Origin: Cephalotus follicularis
Taxonomy: Eukaryota; Streptophyta; Magnoliopsida; Oxalidales; Cephalotaceae
Length of the DNA stretch: 64,000 bases
Assembly: GCA_001972305.1 (NCBI GenBank)
Contig: BDDD01002889.1
Span: 59,232-123,231 of the forward strand
Direction: 5' to 3'
Below are positions 1 through 11,107 of the stretch, piece by piece. Numbering within the stretch: position 1 is the first letter of the stretch; the number at the start of each line of letters is the position of its first letter. The notes below the pieces were generated by a model. That model was not told where the DNA came from. It searched no databases and saw only the letters and a list, made by a program, of their open reading frames with translations. A program made the position numbers and the translations under genes.

Positions 1-206
1 AAACGTGTTATTGTTATATGTTATGATTTTGTCTTTTGTTATGCTAATTGGACCATTGGATTTTATTTTGAAAAATCTTATGTTTTTGAATGGGGGATGT
101 AATACCCCGTTTCTATGCAAACGTGTTATTGTTATATGTTATGATTTTATCTTTTGTTATGCTAATTGGACCATTGGATTTTATTTTGAAAAATCTTATG
201 TTTTTG
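1..206 (+). repeat. 118-bp tandem duplication of an LTR head
   Basis: Bases 1-88 recur almost unchanged at 119-206, a period of 118. The second copy directly follows TGTAATACCCCG at 98, so the first copy is the same LTR head cut by the window edge. The junction reads TGGGGGA then TGTAATACCCC, which looks like a polypurine tract next to an LTR start. It may be a recombination scar rather than simple slippage. Confidence 0.85.
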
Positions 207-221
207 AATTATGGGCATTAA

Positions 222-1237
222 GCGTCGACGCCTTCAGTATAAGCGTCGACGCTTTGGCGTTGAAGTTTCATAGTTCTTTCGAGATGAAACACGTCGACCT
301 CCATACTTTGGACATCAACGCTTTTGGCTTTTCAAGGTGTAAGCTTCGACACTTAAGTCACCTTTCCATTTTCGTTTTGGACGGTGGCTCAAGCTTTGAA
401 AGAATATTTTACCATAAAACTGGTTTCTGTTTTTCCTTCTTTGATTAACACGTTTTCTATTTATAAGGAAAGTGTTAATTCATCAGATTCTATCATTTAT
501 AACACACGTTATGCATTAACATCATATTATATCGCTTTAAAACCACTACTACCTGTATTATTTTTAACCACTGAAAACAGCCATTCTCTCCTTCATTCTT
601 CATCGTTTTTGGCATCATTTGAAGGTACTTTCTAAACGAAAGTTATAGTTTTTATTGTGTAGTTTTACTATCAATCATTAGTTTAAACTAAAACATATTA
701 GCCATTATCTTTGATCATGATTTTAGAATTTGGTTTTGAAAGAAAACTTCTGCTTTTATTTTTCTAATCTATTTATCCATGTACTTATATGTCTAATTCG
801 TTATACTGATATTTGATGTGAGGAAACCATGTTATAAAACTTGTACATACTATTGTTCCATGATTTATGCAAAGAAAATTGGATTATAGTCATTTCGTCA
901 GTTGATTTTTGCAACCATTTTCATGTTTTCGACGTAATGCGTCAACGTCTATCGTAAGCGTCAACGCCTATCGTAAGTGTCAACGCTTATGTGTGTAAAA
1001 CCTTTTTTTAAATGCCATGCATGTGTCTAAGCGTCGACTGTTTTGTTTTTACCGTCGACGCTTATGCCTAAACCGTCGATGCATTTCCTTGCACGTCGAC
1101 GCTTAAATCGTGGATTTTCATATTGTCCTTCGACACTTTGATTATTATTTTGGCCTTTGCTATGTCGAAATCGTCGACGCCCTATCTTAAGCGCCGACGC
1201 TTTTGACATGCATGTCCGTCGACGCTTGTTTCTGGCA
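222..1237 (+). repeat. GCGTCGACGC palindrome array
   Basis: The 10-bp perfect palindrome GCGTCGACGC occurs at 222-231 and 243-252. About 15 close variants are scattered to 1237, with dense clusters at 935-990 and 1028-1237. Most variants differ by C-to-T or G-to-A at CpG (GTCAACGC, GTCGATGC), as expected for methylated DNA. Spacing is irregular, so this is not an ordinary tandem repeat. Confidence 0.8.
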
Positions 1238-1375
1238 GTTTGTTATTTTCGTCATATATGTTGTCATAATGTTTGGATTAATCTGATTGGGGTATTGTAA
1301 CATCTGTGGAGGAGCTTAGAGTGTTACAAGTGTGCTTTTGATTTGTATTTGGATTTGTTTAGATTTTGAACGGCT

Positions 1376-1650
1376 AAGGTACGGATGTATCCCTTTTTGA
1401 TGAACTCCTCTTATTTCATTTCAAATAAACATTGTTTACTGTGTTATGACTAATGTACGAATATTTCTCGTTCTTGGCTATTCTCTGATTTTATTGAAAT
1501 GGATTCAATATTTCTTTTGGTATGGACCCTTCGTTATTTGATACTCCATCGGTTCATGAATATGTACGAATTTTCGTTATCGGATATTTATTTCGGTTTT
1601 ATAAAGTCTGTTCTATTACTTTGAGAATAACGTTTAATATTACTGATTTT
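1376..1650 (+). repeat. Degenerate LTR minisatellite (GTACGGAT type)
   Basis: About four diverged units begin with GTACGGAT or GTACGAAT, followed by a TTCTTGGCTATC-like stretch and TGATTTTATTGAA. They match the better-kept 69-bp array in the solo LTR at 52862-53400 and, on the other strand, 45100-45510. Confidence 0.6.
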
Positions 1651-1660
1651 ATAATTAGAG

Positions 1661-1838
1661 CATGACTTTCACTATCGAAAGTATGTTGAGTATGACTTTC
1701 ACTTTCGAAGGTATGCTGATTTGATTAAACGAACATGACTTTCACTATCGAAGTATGTTAAATGAGTACGACTTTCACTTTAGGAAGTATGCTGATTTGA
1801 TTTAGTCGTACGTGTCTTTCACTTTTGAAAGCATGTTG
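1661..1838 (+). repeat. Five ACTTTC/GAAAGT hairpin repeats
   Basis: Five copies of a unit of about 25 bp carry ACTTTC, a short loop and GAAAGT (CATGACTTTCACTATCGAAAG in the first). The arms can pair over 6 bp with a CAT/ATG extension. The same unit occurs on the other strand at 44915-45015 and 60555-60655. Confidence 0.7.
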
Positions 1839-2789
1839 ATTTTTTTTATGATATGATATGTTCGGAAAACGTTCAGAAAATCTGTTTATGCTTTAAAATT
1901 TTTTGGAATAAAAGGATATTTTGGAATAATGACATACAGAGAAAAACTTAACTATGAGGTCTCATAGGCATGTTCTTTGGCACGGCAGACATGACACCTA
2001 CCGTGGCTGTGTGATTGGTCTACGACGTTTCTTTTTATATATATCCCGAGGGTATGATATGGATCCATTTCAGGCGTACGAGTCGACTCTAGTTATTATC
2101 GGATTCGGATTTGGGGAATTGATTGTGTAGGGTCGTACACGTCGTTTCGGTTGGCATTTCGGCCTCGCGAACCCCTTGCATATTATATATGTACATCGGA
2201 TCTCTGTATAGAATTATAAAATCAGATAAACTTATGAATTTATGAAATTTATGTTATTCAGAAAATTATGATACTATGCTATTCAGACAGTTATGAAGAT
2301 TTTATAACTGTTTTATTTAAATATTTTGTTTTACATTATGGAAGAATATTTAACCATTCTATTTTCTGATTTTAAAGTTCAGATATTTGTTTACCATTTA
2401 CTGTTTTACATTCCTTTTCTCTACTGAGGTTTGCTCAGCAGCGTTTCTGTTTCCATGCAACAGGTTTTCAGGAGGATTGGGGAAATGTGTGATGAGAGTT
2501 GTCCACCTATATTTGAGGATCATCTACGAGATTGGTCTGTTTGTGTTTTCTGTAGTGTTATGGTCGTGTTTGGGCCAGTCTTTTGAACAATTTTATGCTT
2601 TTTGGATTACGATTTCGGATTATGGTTTTGGCTTATGTTAAAAGTTTTCAGACTATGTTTTAGATTCAGTTATGTTATCATGTTATGTTTCAGACCACCA
2701 CTTTTTTTAATGAACTTGAGTTTTATGTTTTGTTATGTTTAGTTCTGATATTTGTCCCTGTAAATATTCCCACCATTGGGGGTGTTACA

Positions 2790-3428
2790 AGAGTGGTAGA
2801 GAAGTACTTGACCCTATGGATTGATTGTCCCCATGGATGGATATGGATTAGTTTTATGGAGTGTCTGCAGACCTATGGCCTTTGATGTGTTTAGGACTAG
2901 CTAAGTATACCACCACTTAGGGACGGTTGGCATACTGAAGCTGTCCATAATTGGTATTCATGCATATAACATGACATGCACATATATCTGTTATATTTGT
3001 TGCATGCATAGCATATAGTGTAGCCTACACAGCCATGGGTTGCTGATCCATTCTCATAATTGGTCAGGTTCAGGTCCAGGTACAGGGGGTGCACCGCAGT
3101 TAAGCAGCTAGAGGTGGATCGGGCTTTCCAGACAGATCTTGGTCAACAGTTTAGTTTTTGTTATCTACCTTGAGTACAAGATTGGATGTATAAGAGACAT
3201 TTGTATTTCAGCTTTTGACCTACCAGCTTGTGGCAGCGCTTTAGATGTGTATGTTGATGTTATGGATATGGTTGGGCTTGTCTTTGAATATTTATGTTAT
3301 CTTCCGCATGCATATGATACTTAAAGTTTTAAATTTGTAGCATGTTTTGGAGTATGATACGTATTGATTGAATTGATGGTATATCACGTGTCAGACCTTG
3401 GGGGTTTCCCGCGGTTCGGGGCGTGACA
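2790..3428 (+). mobile_element. 3' tail of a gypsy LTR, family F2
   Basis: It ends GGTTCGGGGCGTGACA, like the chromovirus LTR end at 56598 (GGTTCGGGGCATGACA). The part around 2870-2960 is matched by the reverse complement of about 58400-58500. The 5' part is missing; it joins the degenerate primer site of the preceding LTR. The LTR end fixes the right border. Confidence 0.6.
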
Positions 3429-4918
3429 CTTTAACTTCAAGCTTTCACCCACCACAGTAGATGGTCTGAAAACCAAGTCCACACCAAGAGATCTCCAACT
3501 ATCTTCTCAAGATTATCCAAGCCAAAAGAGTTTAGAAGAACTCTTTCTCTCTTCTCTATATCTTCGACCAAGGTGGTATTTTACTCTCTTTTTATCTTAT
3601 TTCTCAAGTGCTAGCAAGGATAATAATACGACTTAGCAAAATAACTTAAGGCACCAAGCTTATTTACTAACTCTCTAAGTTATCTTCCTTTGACTTAGTC
3701 AATGGAAGATTGCTTATTATTAAAATCATCCTCGTGATTTTTTAATTAGTATGATAACTAATTAATTTTCCTTAAACCTTGTATTGGAGATCATCACTTG
3801 TATTGTGTGTGACCCTTTAGGTTCACTATTACGCTGGCCATAGAATAATTCACGGATACTGCGATTATCCGATAAAATATTTTTCAATCGCATGAAAATT
3901 ATTCTTACCGGCATTTCGAATTAAAACTCTTTTAATTATACTAAATTCACAAGATCGACTATCTGGGAAGTCTCGGGTATCCTGCTGATCAGCATTGACA
4001 TCTAGCAATGCATACTAACCCCCAGGCAATATGAATTTCAGCTTGAACCATAAGATGCAGTTACATGCACGTTTAGTCCCTCCATCGTCAATGCTCTCAT
4101 TAAACCTAGGGTACGGATTGTGTGAAACCCTAATAGTTTAATTTTACGAAACTTTGTGATTTTACGTCGTTAGCTACACCATATTAGAGATGCCCCTCTA
4201 ATATGCATCGGTGACATTGGATACATTTCACGATATCACTTCTACACTGGCTAGGGATTAAACTTGCCAATGTCTAATCAACCTGAGCATAATCTCCCTG
4301 TACTAGGAGCGGTGGATCCATTATTGCGCACGCACATATCTGCATACATAAACCTACCACATCAAACTAATGCCTGTATACTCTCCATTGTTTGGTGACG
4401 TATTTAAGCATTATTAAAGTGTAGCATCTTACACACAAGATATCCAGTGGTGGCTCATGTCCAAGGACCACTTACACTGCTGCTATCAATTATATTTGTT
4501 TGACATGTAGAAAAACTCCATACAGACATCTCTTAAGTGAGTCACGTTCAGTGAACCCATTAAAATTGGGCACCCACGTGTATACAATGTAGTCATTACA
4601 AAATGACATGTAAGATTAGTCATCCTCTTAAACTAGCTGGTACAGAACGTGCTGGTCTAACCGGATTGAGTATGCCCTGAGTATCAATCCTCTGACCAGG
4701 AAGCTTTAAGAATAGAGTTTAGCAAGGTTCCAATTCTCACATCTTGATCTCATCAAGAACTTGGTCCTCCAACTCTACTCTTAGGAAATTCATTTGATTA
4801 AACTTATACTAAAATAGTAAAATGAACTCATAGTAAAGATAGTAGAAAATACATCTTTATTGAATATCAAAGATAAGTTAACATGACTGCAATGGCTTGC
4901 AAGACTTATCCCTAACAT
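3429..4918. other. Gene-free stretch, probably old retroelement DNA
   Basis: I see no convincing reading frame or RNA gene. The base mix and phrases such as a CGCAC-rich piece near 4335 resemble copia LTR DNA elsewhere in the window, but no LTR end can be fixed. The right edge runs abruptly into copia RNase H coding sequence at about 4919. Confidence 0.4.
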
Positions 4919-5498
4919 CAGAGGGATCCTGAAGTACCTTAGACGGACTCAGCATATCTTCTTGATATATGGAGGAGATAGTGAGTTGAGACTGGAGGGC
5001 TATACTGATTCCAGTTTCAATAGTGATTTGGATGATCACAAATATGTTCCAGGATATGTATTTATCCTGAACGGAGGTGTTGTGAGTTGGAAGAGTGGGA
5101 AGCAGCTGACTATTGCTGACTACACCATAGAAGCGGAATATATTGTAGCCTCGGATGCCACGAAGGAAGCTGTTTGGATGCGAAAGTTCATACCTGAACT
5201 CAGTGTGGTTCCATCAATCTGTTGTCCAGTTGTGGTGTACTATGAAAATGATGAGGCTGTTGCACAAGCCAGGGAACCCAGGTCTCACAAAAAGTCCATG
5301 AATATTCAGCGGCGTTATCATCTGATCCAGAAGATCATAGAGCAAGGAGACATTGTTTTGGAGAGGGTTGCCTTAGAGGCAAACATAGCAGATCCACTGA
5401 CCAAGGCTTTAGCGAGCACTATCCTAGATCGTCACCAGAGTGCGATGGGGCTTAACTGTTGGTCTTCGTGGCTTTTGAGACATGTGGGAGATTGTTAG
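4919..5498 (+). pseudogene. Ty1/copia RNase H, C-terminal fragment
   Basis: RNase H removes the RNA strand during reverse transcription. The frame opens in the RT/RNase H linker (ILKYLRR) and runs about 190 codons to the end of pol. Visible family blocks are YTDSSF (catalytic Asp), SGYVF-like (PGYVF here), SWKSGKQ, IEAEYI (catalytic Glu) and ADPLTKAL near the end. The usual YCDN block reads YYEN, so a conserved Asp is Glu. Everything upstream (gag, protease, integrase, most of RT) is absent, so it cannot work alone. The stop codon TAG lies within the first bases of the 3' LTR (TGTTAGG at 5493). A polypurine tract (GTGGGAGAT) precedes the LTR, which supports the orientation. Confidence 0.85.
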
Positions 5499-7353
5499 GT
5501 ATAGGGGTGACCCTGCAAGCCACTAGGTGGTTATATGTACATGTAATTCACTTTACATATTCAATCTCAATTCCCTTTATGTTACATTTGTGCAAATTCC
5601 AATGTTTATGGCATGCCATGTGTGATATCCCAAATTAGTTTATTATTGTCTCAGTTTCATGTTCATATTAACTAAAAGCACATGTGGTGCCCGTCACATA
5701 AAATGGTTGGATGTCGTGCGTCGGGGCGATGTGAACGACTACCTTACTCTCTCTGACAAATGTTCCAAGTCGTAGGTTCACTGTCATAGGGAAACAGTAG
5801 AATCGGATAGACTTTCCATTATTATGCCCGTATCCCAACAGTGGAAGATGGAGTATCTCACTGCCATATGGCTAAAGCCTAGGGCTAATTATTGGGTGCA
5901 TACTTAGGGTATGTTCGCTGAACTGACCCACCATAGGAATCCTATTTGGATGGACCTACCCGTGTCAATAGTTGATTCCCATCTGTGTTGGTAGTGTATA
6001 GTAGCTAGGTGACAAGTACGGCATACGTGGACCTACGCTATTCCTTAGAGCTAAGCGGCTGCCTTACATTATGTAGCGACTGCCTGGCATTGATTTCCGC
6101 CTTACCCGACACCCAAATCTGGCAAACGGGTTGTCTTTGGGCCTTGTGGAATTTACGTTTGAGTGTAAGTGAGCACGCAATAAGGGATCGACATACCTGT
6201 AGGTTGGGCGACCAGCTCTATACTATATATGTTCATTGCAGACTTGGAAAAACTTGTCCAGGTGTCGGTGGACTTGAGACTAGGTTTTCGGGGAGGTCCT
6301 CTGAGAGTCGCAATGTGTTACCAAATCTATAGTCATCATGGCTTCATCTAGGTTGACACTTATCCATGCCCTACGCCATAATCGGGCCCAAGGACGACGA
6401 GGGAAACACTGCACATATGATAACGACAAGAGAAAGTATTGGTTTAATCGGCTATCGATCAATTAGTGTAGAAATTAATTTAGAATTAATTCTACGGATC
6501 CGAAAACTTATTAGATATCAGTCCGGGGCCATTTGGATAGTCTAGGACTATTAGTATGGTCGTACAAGAACCTTGGGATGTTATAGGAAGTTTATGATCG
6601 TACTTGATTCCAAACCGAACTTTAGGGTCCCACATGATTATTGGATTTGTTGACATATGCTGGACATGTGTCATTTGGTGGGAGGATAGCATCTTAGAGT
6701 TGTTACTTTGCATGAGTATTTTGGTTTGCTAGGATTTGTCACCTTAGTTTGGTGAGCACTTAGCTACACCATAATCAATTTACTCTAGTCAAAGGTTGAG
6801 GGTATTACAAGTTATCACATAGTGTCATTGAGAGAGAAATTTGGGCGACAAAGCATGCACATGCTGTGTGCTTGCCTTGGCCAAAATTTAGCTTATGTAA
6901 GACACAAGAATTTCATCCATTATCCCCATTCTAGCCACCCCCATTTGTCCTCTAGTGACGATTAAAATTCAAATGAAGTTTGAGTGTAGAACACTCAAGC
7001 TCCATACCTAGGTATAGGCATGTAAGAGAGTAATTGAAAACATGTGTATTGTTCACATGTTGGCTGAATTTCTGCATCGATTGCACAATTTAGGCTAAGT
7101 CCCTCTTTCTTTCATCCTAGCCACAATTCATTTGTCTCTTGTGACAATTTAAATTGTGGTCAAAGGCTTGAGTGTTAGGCACTCAATCCCATGTGAAGGG
7201 ATGTCCTAAGGTATGGGAGATTATGACAAGTATGAGCATAAGCATGGTGTGTTGTCCTTTTTGTCTAGTGAGGGCCAGCCTTTGAAGGACGAATTGTGAG
7301 ACTTAGAGTCTCATAGTAATTGTTAGACAATTTCACACTTCTCTTGGCTTTGA
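5493..7353 (+). mobile_element. Copia 3' LTR (LTR-I), 3' truncated
   Basis: It begins TGTTAGGTATAGG right after the copia polypurine tract. It is similar base by base, with many substitutions, to LTR-II (7354 on): both have an AGGGGTG start, a GTGCAAATTCC-like block, a CTGCCTGGC block and a TTCTACGGATCCG block. It has no recognisable LTR end before LTR-II starts. Reading frames inside are not genes. Confidence 0.7.
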
Positions 7354-9686
7354 TGTTACATCAGGGGTGTCCGTGCAAGCCACGAGGTGGATGTATGTAT
7401 ATGTATTACACTCCTTATTAATACATTCTTAATTCAATTTATGTTTAATCGTGCAAATTCCTGTTGTTATGGCATAGGTATACGCATATCCCAATACCAT
7501 TATTATTGATCAACTTAATTTATACATTAACTGAATACACATATAGCGATATGTTGCTCAAAGGGTTTGATCTGATGCCGGAGAGGCTATGAGAACGGTT
7601 TCCTTACTCCCTTTTTAACAAAACTCTCCAAGTCATAGGTTCACTTTCTTAGGGCAATTGAAGAACCAGACATACTTGTCGTGTTATGCTTGCTCCCAGG
7701 TTCAGTGGAGGGTGGATCATCTCATTGCTACTTGGGTTTACCCTAAAGCTAATGTGGGGTGTGCTGGGAAATGTGTTCATTGAACTGACCCACCATAGGA
7801 AACCTATTTGGATGGTCATTACTTGTGTCAATAGGATTCCTATTAGTCTCGGTAGTGTATAGTCAATGGGTGACTAGTAGGCCATACGTGACCTGCGTTA
7901 TTAATTAGACCAGAGCGGCTGGAATGCATTGTATAGTAACTGCCTGGCTTTGATTTCCATCTTCCCCAGCTCTAGCCAAGAGCTGGCAAACGCGTTGTCT
8001 TTGGGTCGTGTGGGAGATACATTGATGTATGGGCAAGTGCGCAACATGGGGTCGTCACACCTGTAATGAGGGTGAACGGCTTTATAATATCTGTGTCCAT
8101 TGCAGACTCGGAAAAACCTTGCCATGTGCCGGTGGACTGGAAACAGGGTTTCCGGGGAGGTCTTTTGATAGTCGCAATGTGTTCATAGATTTATAGTTAT
8201 CGCGGATTTATCTAGGATTGAAACTTATCCTTACCCTAGACCGCGGTCGGAGCCAAGTATGATGAGGGATACATTGCAGGTAAACCGATGACAGGATAAA
8301 GTACCGGTTAACCAGATATCATTTGATAGACGTGGAAGTTAATTCTACGGATCCGGATAGATAGGGGATATCATACCGGGGCTATTTTGATAGTTGGGGA
8401 CTATTAGGATGATCGTACTAGAACCCTGGGATGTTCTGGGAAATTTATCATCGTACCACATTCCAACCAGACTTTCGGGTCCTACCCGATTATTGGAATA
8501 AGTTGACATGTGGGGAACATGTGTCATTTAGTGAGAGGTTAGCATCTGGAAGATGTTACTTTGCATGAGTATTTCATTTGCTAGACACACGTCACCTTAT
8601 GAAGGTAAGTGCAAGCATCACCATAAACAAATATTCTAGTCATAGGATTGTGTGTTGAACTAGTTACCACTTAGGAGAGAGCGTCTTAGGGTGGCTCGGG
8701 CTTGGTATGCCCCAAGCCATATTGGGCCAAACCCTAGCCTTTGGAGAAGGCATGAGTGTTGCCTCGCCACTCCATATGAGCCCATGTATTTGGTTTTTAA
8801 ATAAAGTCAAAGTATGTAGTGTGAAACACTCAATCACATGACACAAGTATGGGAAAGGCATGGGAAAATATGGCTTTAATGAAAAAATGTATGGCCTCAC
8901 ATAATGTGTGTCATAGGGTCGGCCATTTTGGGCAAAGAGAGAATAAGAGACATGAGTGTCAATTTTTAAAAAGATAAAACAATTGATTAGCACATCTCTC
9001 TCTCACCCCTTTTTGACCCGTGTGCCTTACTCTCTCCTTCTTCCTTCTTCTTCATTTCTTTCTAGTCCACCATTGTAGGACATAGAAAGCTTGGTGCTTT
9101 TAAAAAAGGAAGACAGCACATAATCTCCTCTCACCCTCCATTGATCACAATAGGTGGAGATACCTCACTCATTGTGACTTATCTCTACCTGTGGTGATCA
9201 CTAGTTTAACCATTAAGGCTCTCCACAGAACTCGATGTCCTAGAAAACATCATTGTCTTGGATACCTTACATGGTATGTGATAGAAGCTTTGATCTTGAG
9301 TATTGAGATCTTAGAAGTTTCGGCCTCTACAAGGAGTATTGCACCCAAGGAGTTCTGGGGGACAAGGAGTTTGGCGTAAAAGTGTAGAGGGAGCTCTTGA
9401 AGGAAAGTGTTCAAGACCTTTGTAATGGCACCCTAATTCACTTTTTATCCCTTTCATTTTTTTTGTTTGTTTTTTGGTTTTAGCTAGGGGTTAATAACCC
9501 TAGCCAAACCCTAATGGTTTGAAGGAGAAACACTAACCAAACCATAAGGGTATGGTTCTTGCAAGTCACAGGTTGAATGAGCTAGCTTAGGGTTTTTGAT
9601 GTGCAAACCCTAGGCATTAATTTTTATGGAGCCGAAGCTAGGGTTGGTGAAAACCTAGCTCTACCCGTGACTTCCACGACCAATAC
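7354..9686 (+). mobile_element. Second copia LTR (LTR-II), head-to-tail, 3' truncated
   Basis: It starts TGTTACATCAGGGGTG, a diverged version of the LTR-I start, and follows LTR-I in the same order for about 1.5 kb. It then continues into a U5-like part with AGGTGGAGATAC near 9152, a block shared with the copia LTR at 46400. It ends where Athila LTR sequence starts, at about 9687. The two LTRs may come from unequal recombination or an old nested insertion. Confidence 0.65.
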
Positions 9687-10016
9687 CTCAAGTCTGCTCG
9701 GCACTTCTTGGTCTGCTCCACTACAAATACCTGAATTTTGCTCTGTTGCATCTTCCACTGCGCTCCAAGAGCAGTTTCTTAGTCTGACGGACCAAAGCTG
9801 TAGAGGATCAGGACATCAGGAGCTCCACCGTCAACTATCATGAGGTCTGCTTAACACACCTCAAGACTCCTCACTTGAGCATGGCTTGGGAGGCAATGAT
9901 GGGAATTTTCTAGAGTGTTTGACTTTTTATTTTAGGAAATTTTTTGATGTAATTTGTTGAATTAAGTAGAAATATTGAGGGGATTTTCTTTCCTTTTATG
10001 CATGTGATTGTAAGGA

Positions 10017-10024
10017 TATAAAAG
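10017..10024 (+). promoter_or_regulatory. Athila LTR TATA box
   Basis: TATAAAAG sits in the same context (AAGGATATAAAAGAAAA) in three of the four Athila LTRs here. A pyrimidine-rich stretch with TCTCTCTGGACTG follows 45-60 bp downstream, which would suit a start site. Confidence 0.6.
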
Positions 10025-10519
10025 AAAAAGAAACGAAGAAAAAGGGGGGACACTCGCACGACTCTCTCTGGACTGTCTCTTCTCTTTTATAGATTTTCGA
10101 TGGTGTTTTCTAGCTAACTTTCTAAGGTTTTTAGGGCTAGAACAACACCATAGATGTATTGAGAAACTTAATCAATAAAAATCCTTGAAACTTTGATTTA
10201 CTCTTCAATTTTCCCACTTCAACCACATTTTGTATGTCTGATCTCAATCCACATGCACTCTGTCCTTGAGTAAGAATCTTGTTGAATGAATGGTGTTGGC
10301 ATGAAATTTCTGGATGCTTACTCATACGGTTTGTCACCAGATCACACTCCGTATCGACCTAGCTACTGTTGGTTACCAAGGTCTGAAGGTTCAAGTAAGT
10401 GAGTTCTTCATACATTCTATGGTAAGTTTCTATACCCTAAAAACAAATTTATGACAAGTATTTTCATTAGAGATTGATTTGATAATTGTTACATGCTTTA
10501 ATTTTCTGGTAACATAGAT

Positions 10520-10700
10520 TATACCGTTGACGCCTTCAACCAGTTAGATTATTTACCATCGACACTTTCAACTATACCGTCGACGCTTTCAACCTGTTAG
10601 ATTATATACCATCGACGCTTTGTGACATACCATCAACGTTTGTTGACATACCGTCAATGCTTCTAATCAAATTGCGACATACTGTTGATGCTTTCAATTA
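10520..10700 (+). repeat. GTCGAC array in Athila LTR
   Basis: Seven or so variants of ACCGTCGACGCTTT occur, alternating with TTAGATTAT or GACATA spacers. Only some keep GTCGAC; others show CpG decay (GTTGACGC, GTCAATGC). The same array recurs in the other three Athila LTRs. Confidence 0.75.
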
Positions 10701-10882
10701 ATGTTGTGGTAACTTAGATTATTTCCTCATGTTTAGGAGTAGTTAGCGTAATCTGCCTTCAACTTTGAACACTTCGCCTAGGTTGAGAAATTAGAATTAG
10801 TTTAAACTTGTTTCCCTGTGTTCGACCCTTTACTGCACGATCCGTGCACTTGCAGTATAAATTTAAATTTCAAACAAGTTTT

Positions 10883-10900
10883 TGGCACTGTTGCCGAGGA
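10883..10900 (+). promoter_or_regulatory. Athila primer-binding site (tRNA-Asp type)
   Basis: TGGCACTGTTGCCGAGGA lies 6 bp after the LTR end. Athila/Tat elements usually have TGGCGCCGTTGCCGGGGA here; two G-to-A changes separate them. The match places the start of the internal region. Confidence 0.85.
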
Positions 10901-11107
10901 TACAACATTTTAGATTAGTTTTAATTTACTTGACGTATTAGTAGTGTCTCTAACAAACTCTAACTTAGTTAAAATGAGGATTCTTTGCATAAGCTTTAAC
11001 AAGTTGTAGCCAAAAAAATATATGTTCTTGTTTACTTTATGACAGACTTGGTGCATGCTCTAAATAATCGTCTTGAAAGAATTAACCAACAAGCAACATC
11101 AATGGCA

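Larger units (their letters stand above)
98..2789 (+). mobile_element. Ty3/gypsy LTR, family F1
   Basis: It starts TGTAATACCCC and ends GGGGGTGTTACA, the TG...CA ends of a gypsy LTR. It shares several internal modules, in the same order, with the solo LTR at 51469-54968: a roughly 70-bp minisatellite keyed by GTACGGAT, a block around 1966-2031 ending CTACGACGT, and the module TACTGAGGTTTGCTC near 2421. A degenerate primer site (GTGGTA-GAG, apparently lacking TCA) follows at about 2793, so it may once have been a 5' LTR. It has no TSD, because each side has been rearranged. Reading frames inside it are not supported as genes. Confidence 0.75.
9687..10876 (+). mobile_element. Athila 5' LTR, 5' truncated
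   Basis: It matches the Athila-type LTRs at 17548, 25543 and 29401 from their 44-bp repeat region to the shared end CAAACA. About 300 bp of the LTR head is missing and replaced by copia LTR-II. It carries a TATA box, a GTCGAC array at about 10520-10700 and a conserved end with TGCACGATCCGTGCA, itself a near-palindrome. It is followed at once by an Athila-type primer site. Confidence 0.8.

Noticed and set aside
5..448. 147-residue frame at the window start
   Set aside because: It spans the doubled LTR head and the palindrome array; hydrophobic low-complexity translation without family motif.
222..1237. CRISPR-like repeated short palindromes
   Set aside because: Spacing is irregular, units are only about 10 bp, there are no cas genes, and the DNA is clearly a plant LTR.
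6009..6332. 107-residue frame in copia LTR-I
   Set aside because: The matching part of LTR-II does not keep the frame, so it is not a gene.
9481..9620. Interstitial telomere-like AAACCCTAG/AACCCTAA runs
   Set aside because: Only scattered single units occur within copia LTR DNA; no tandem array.
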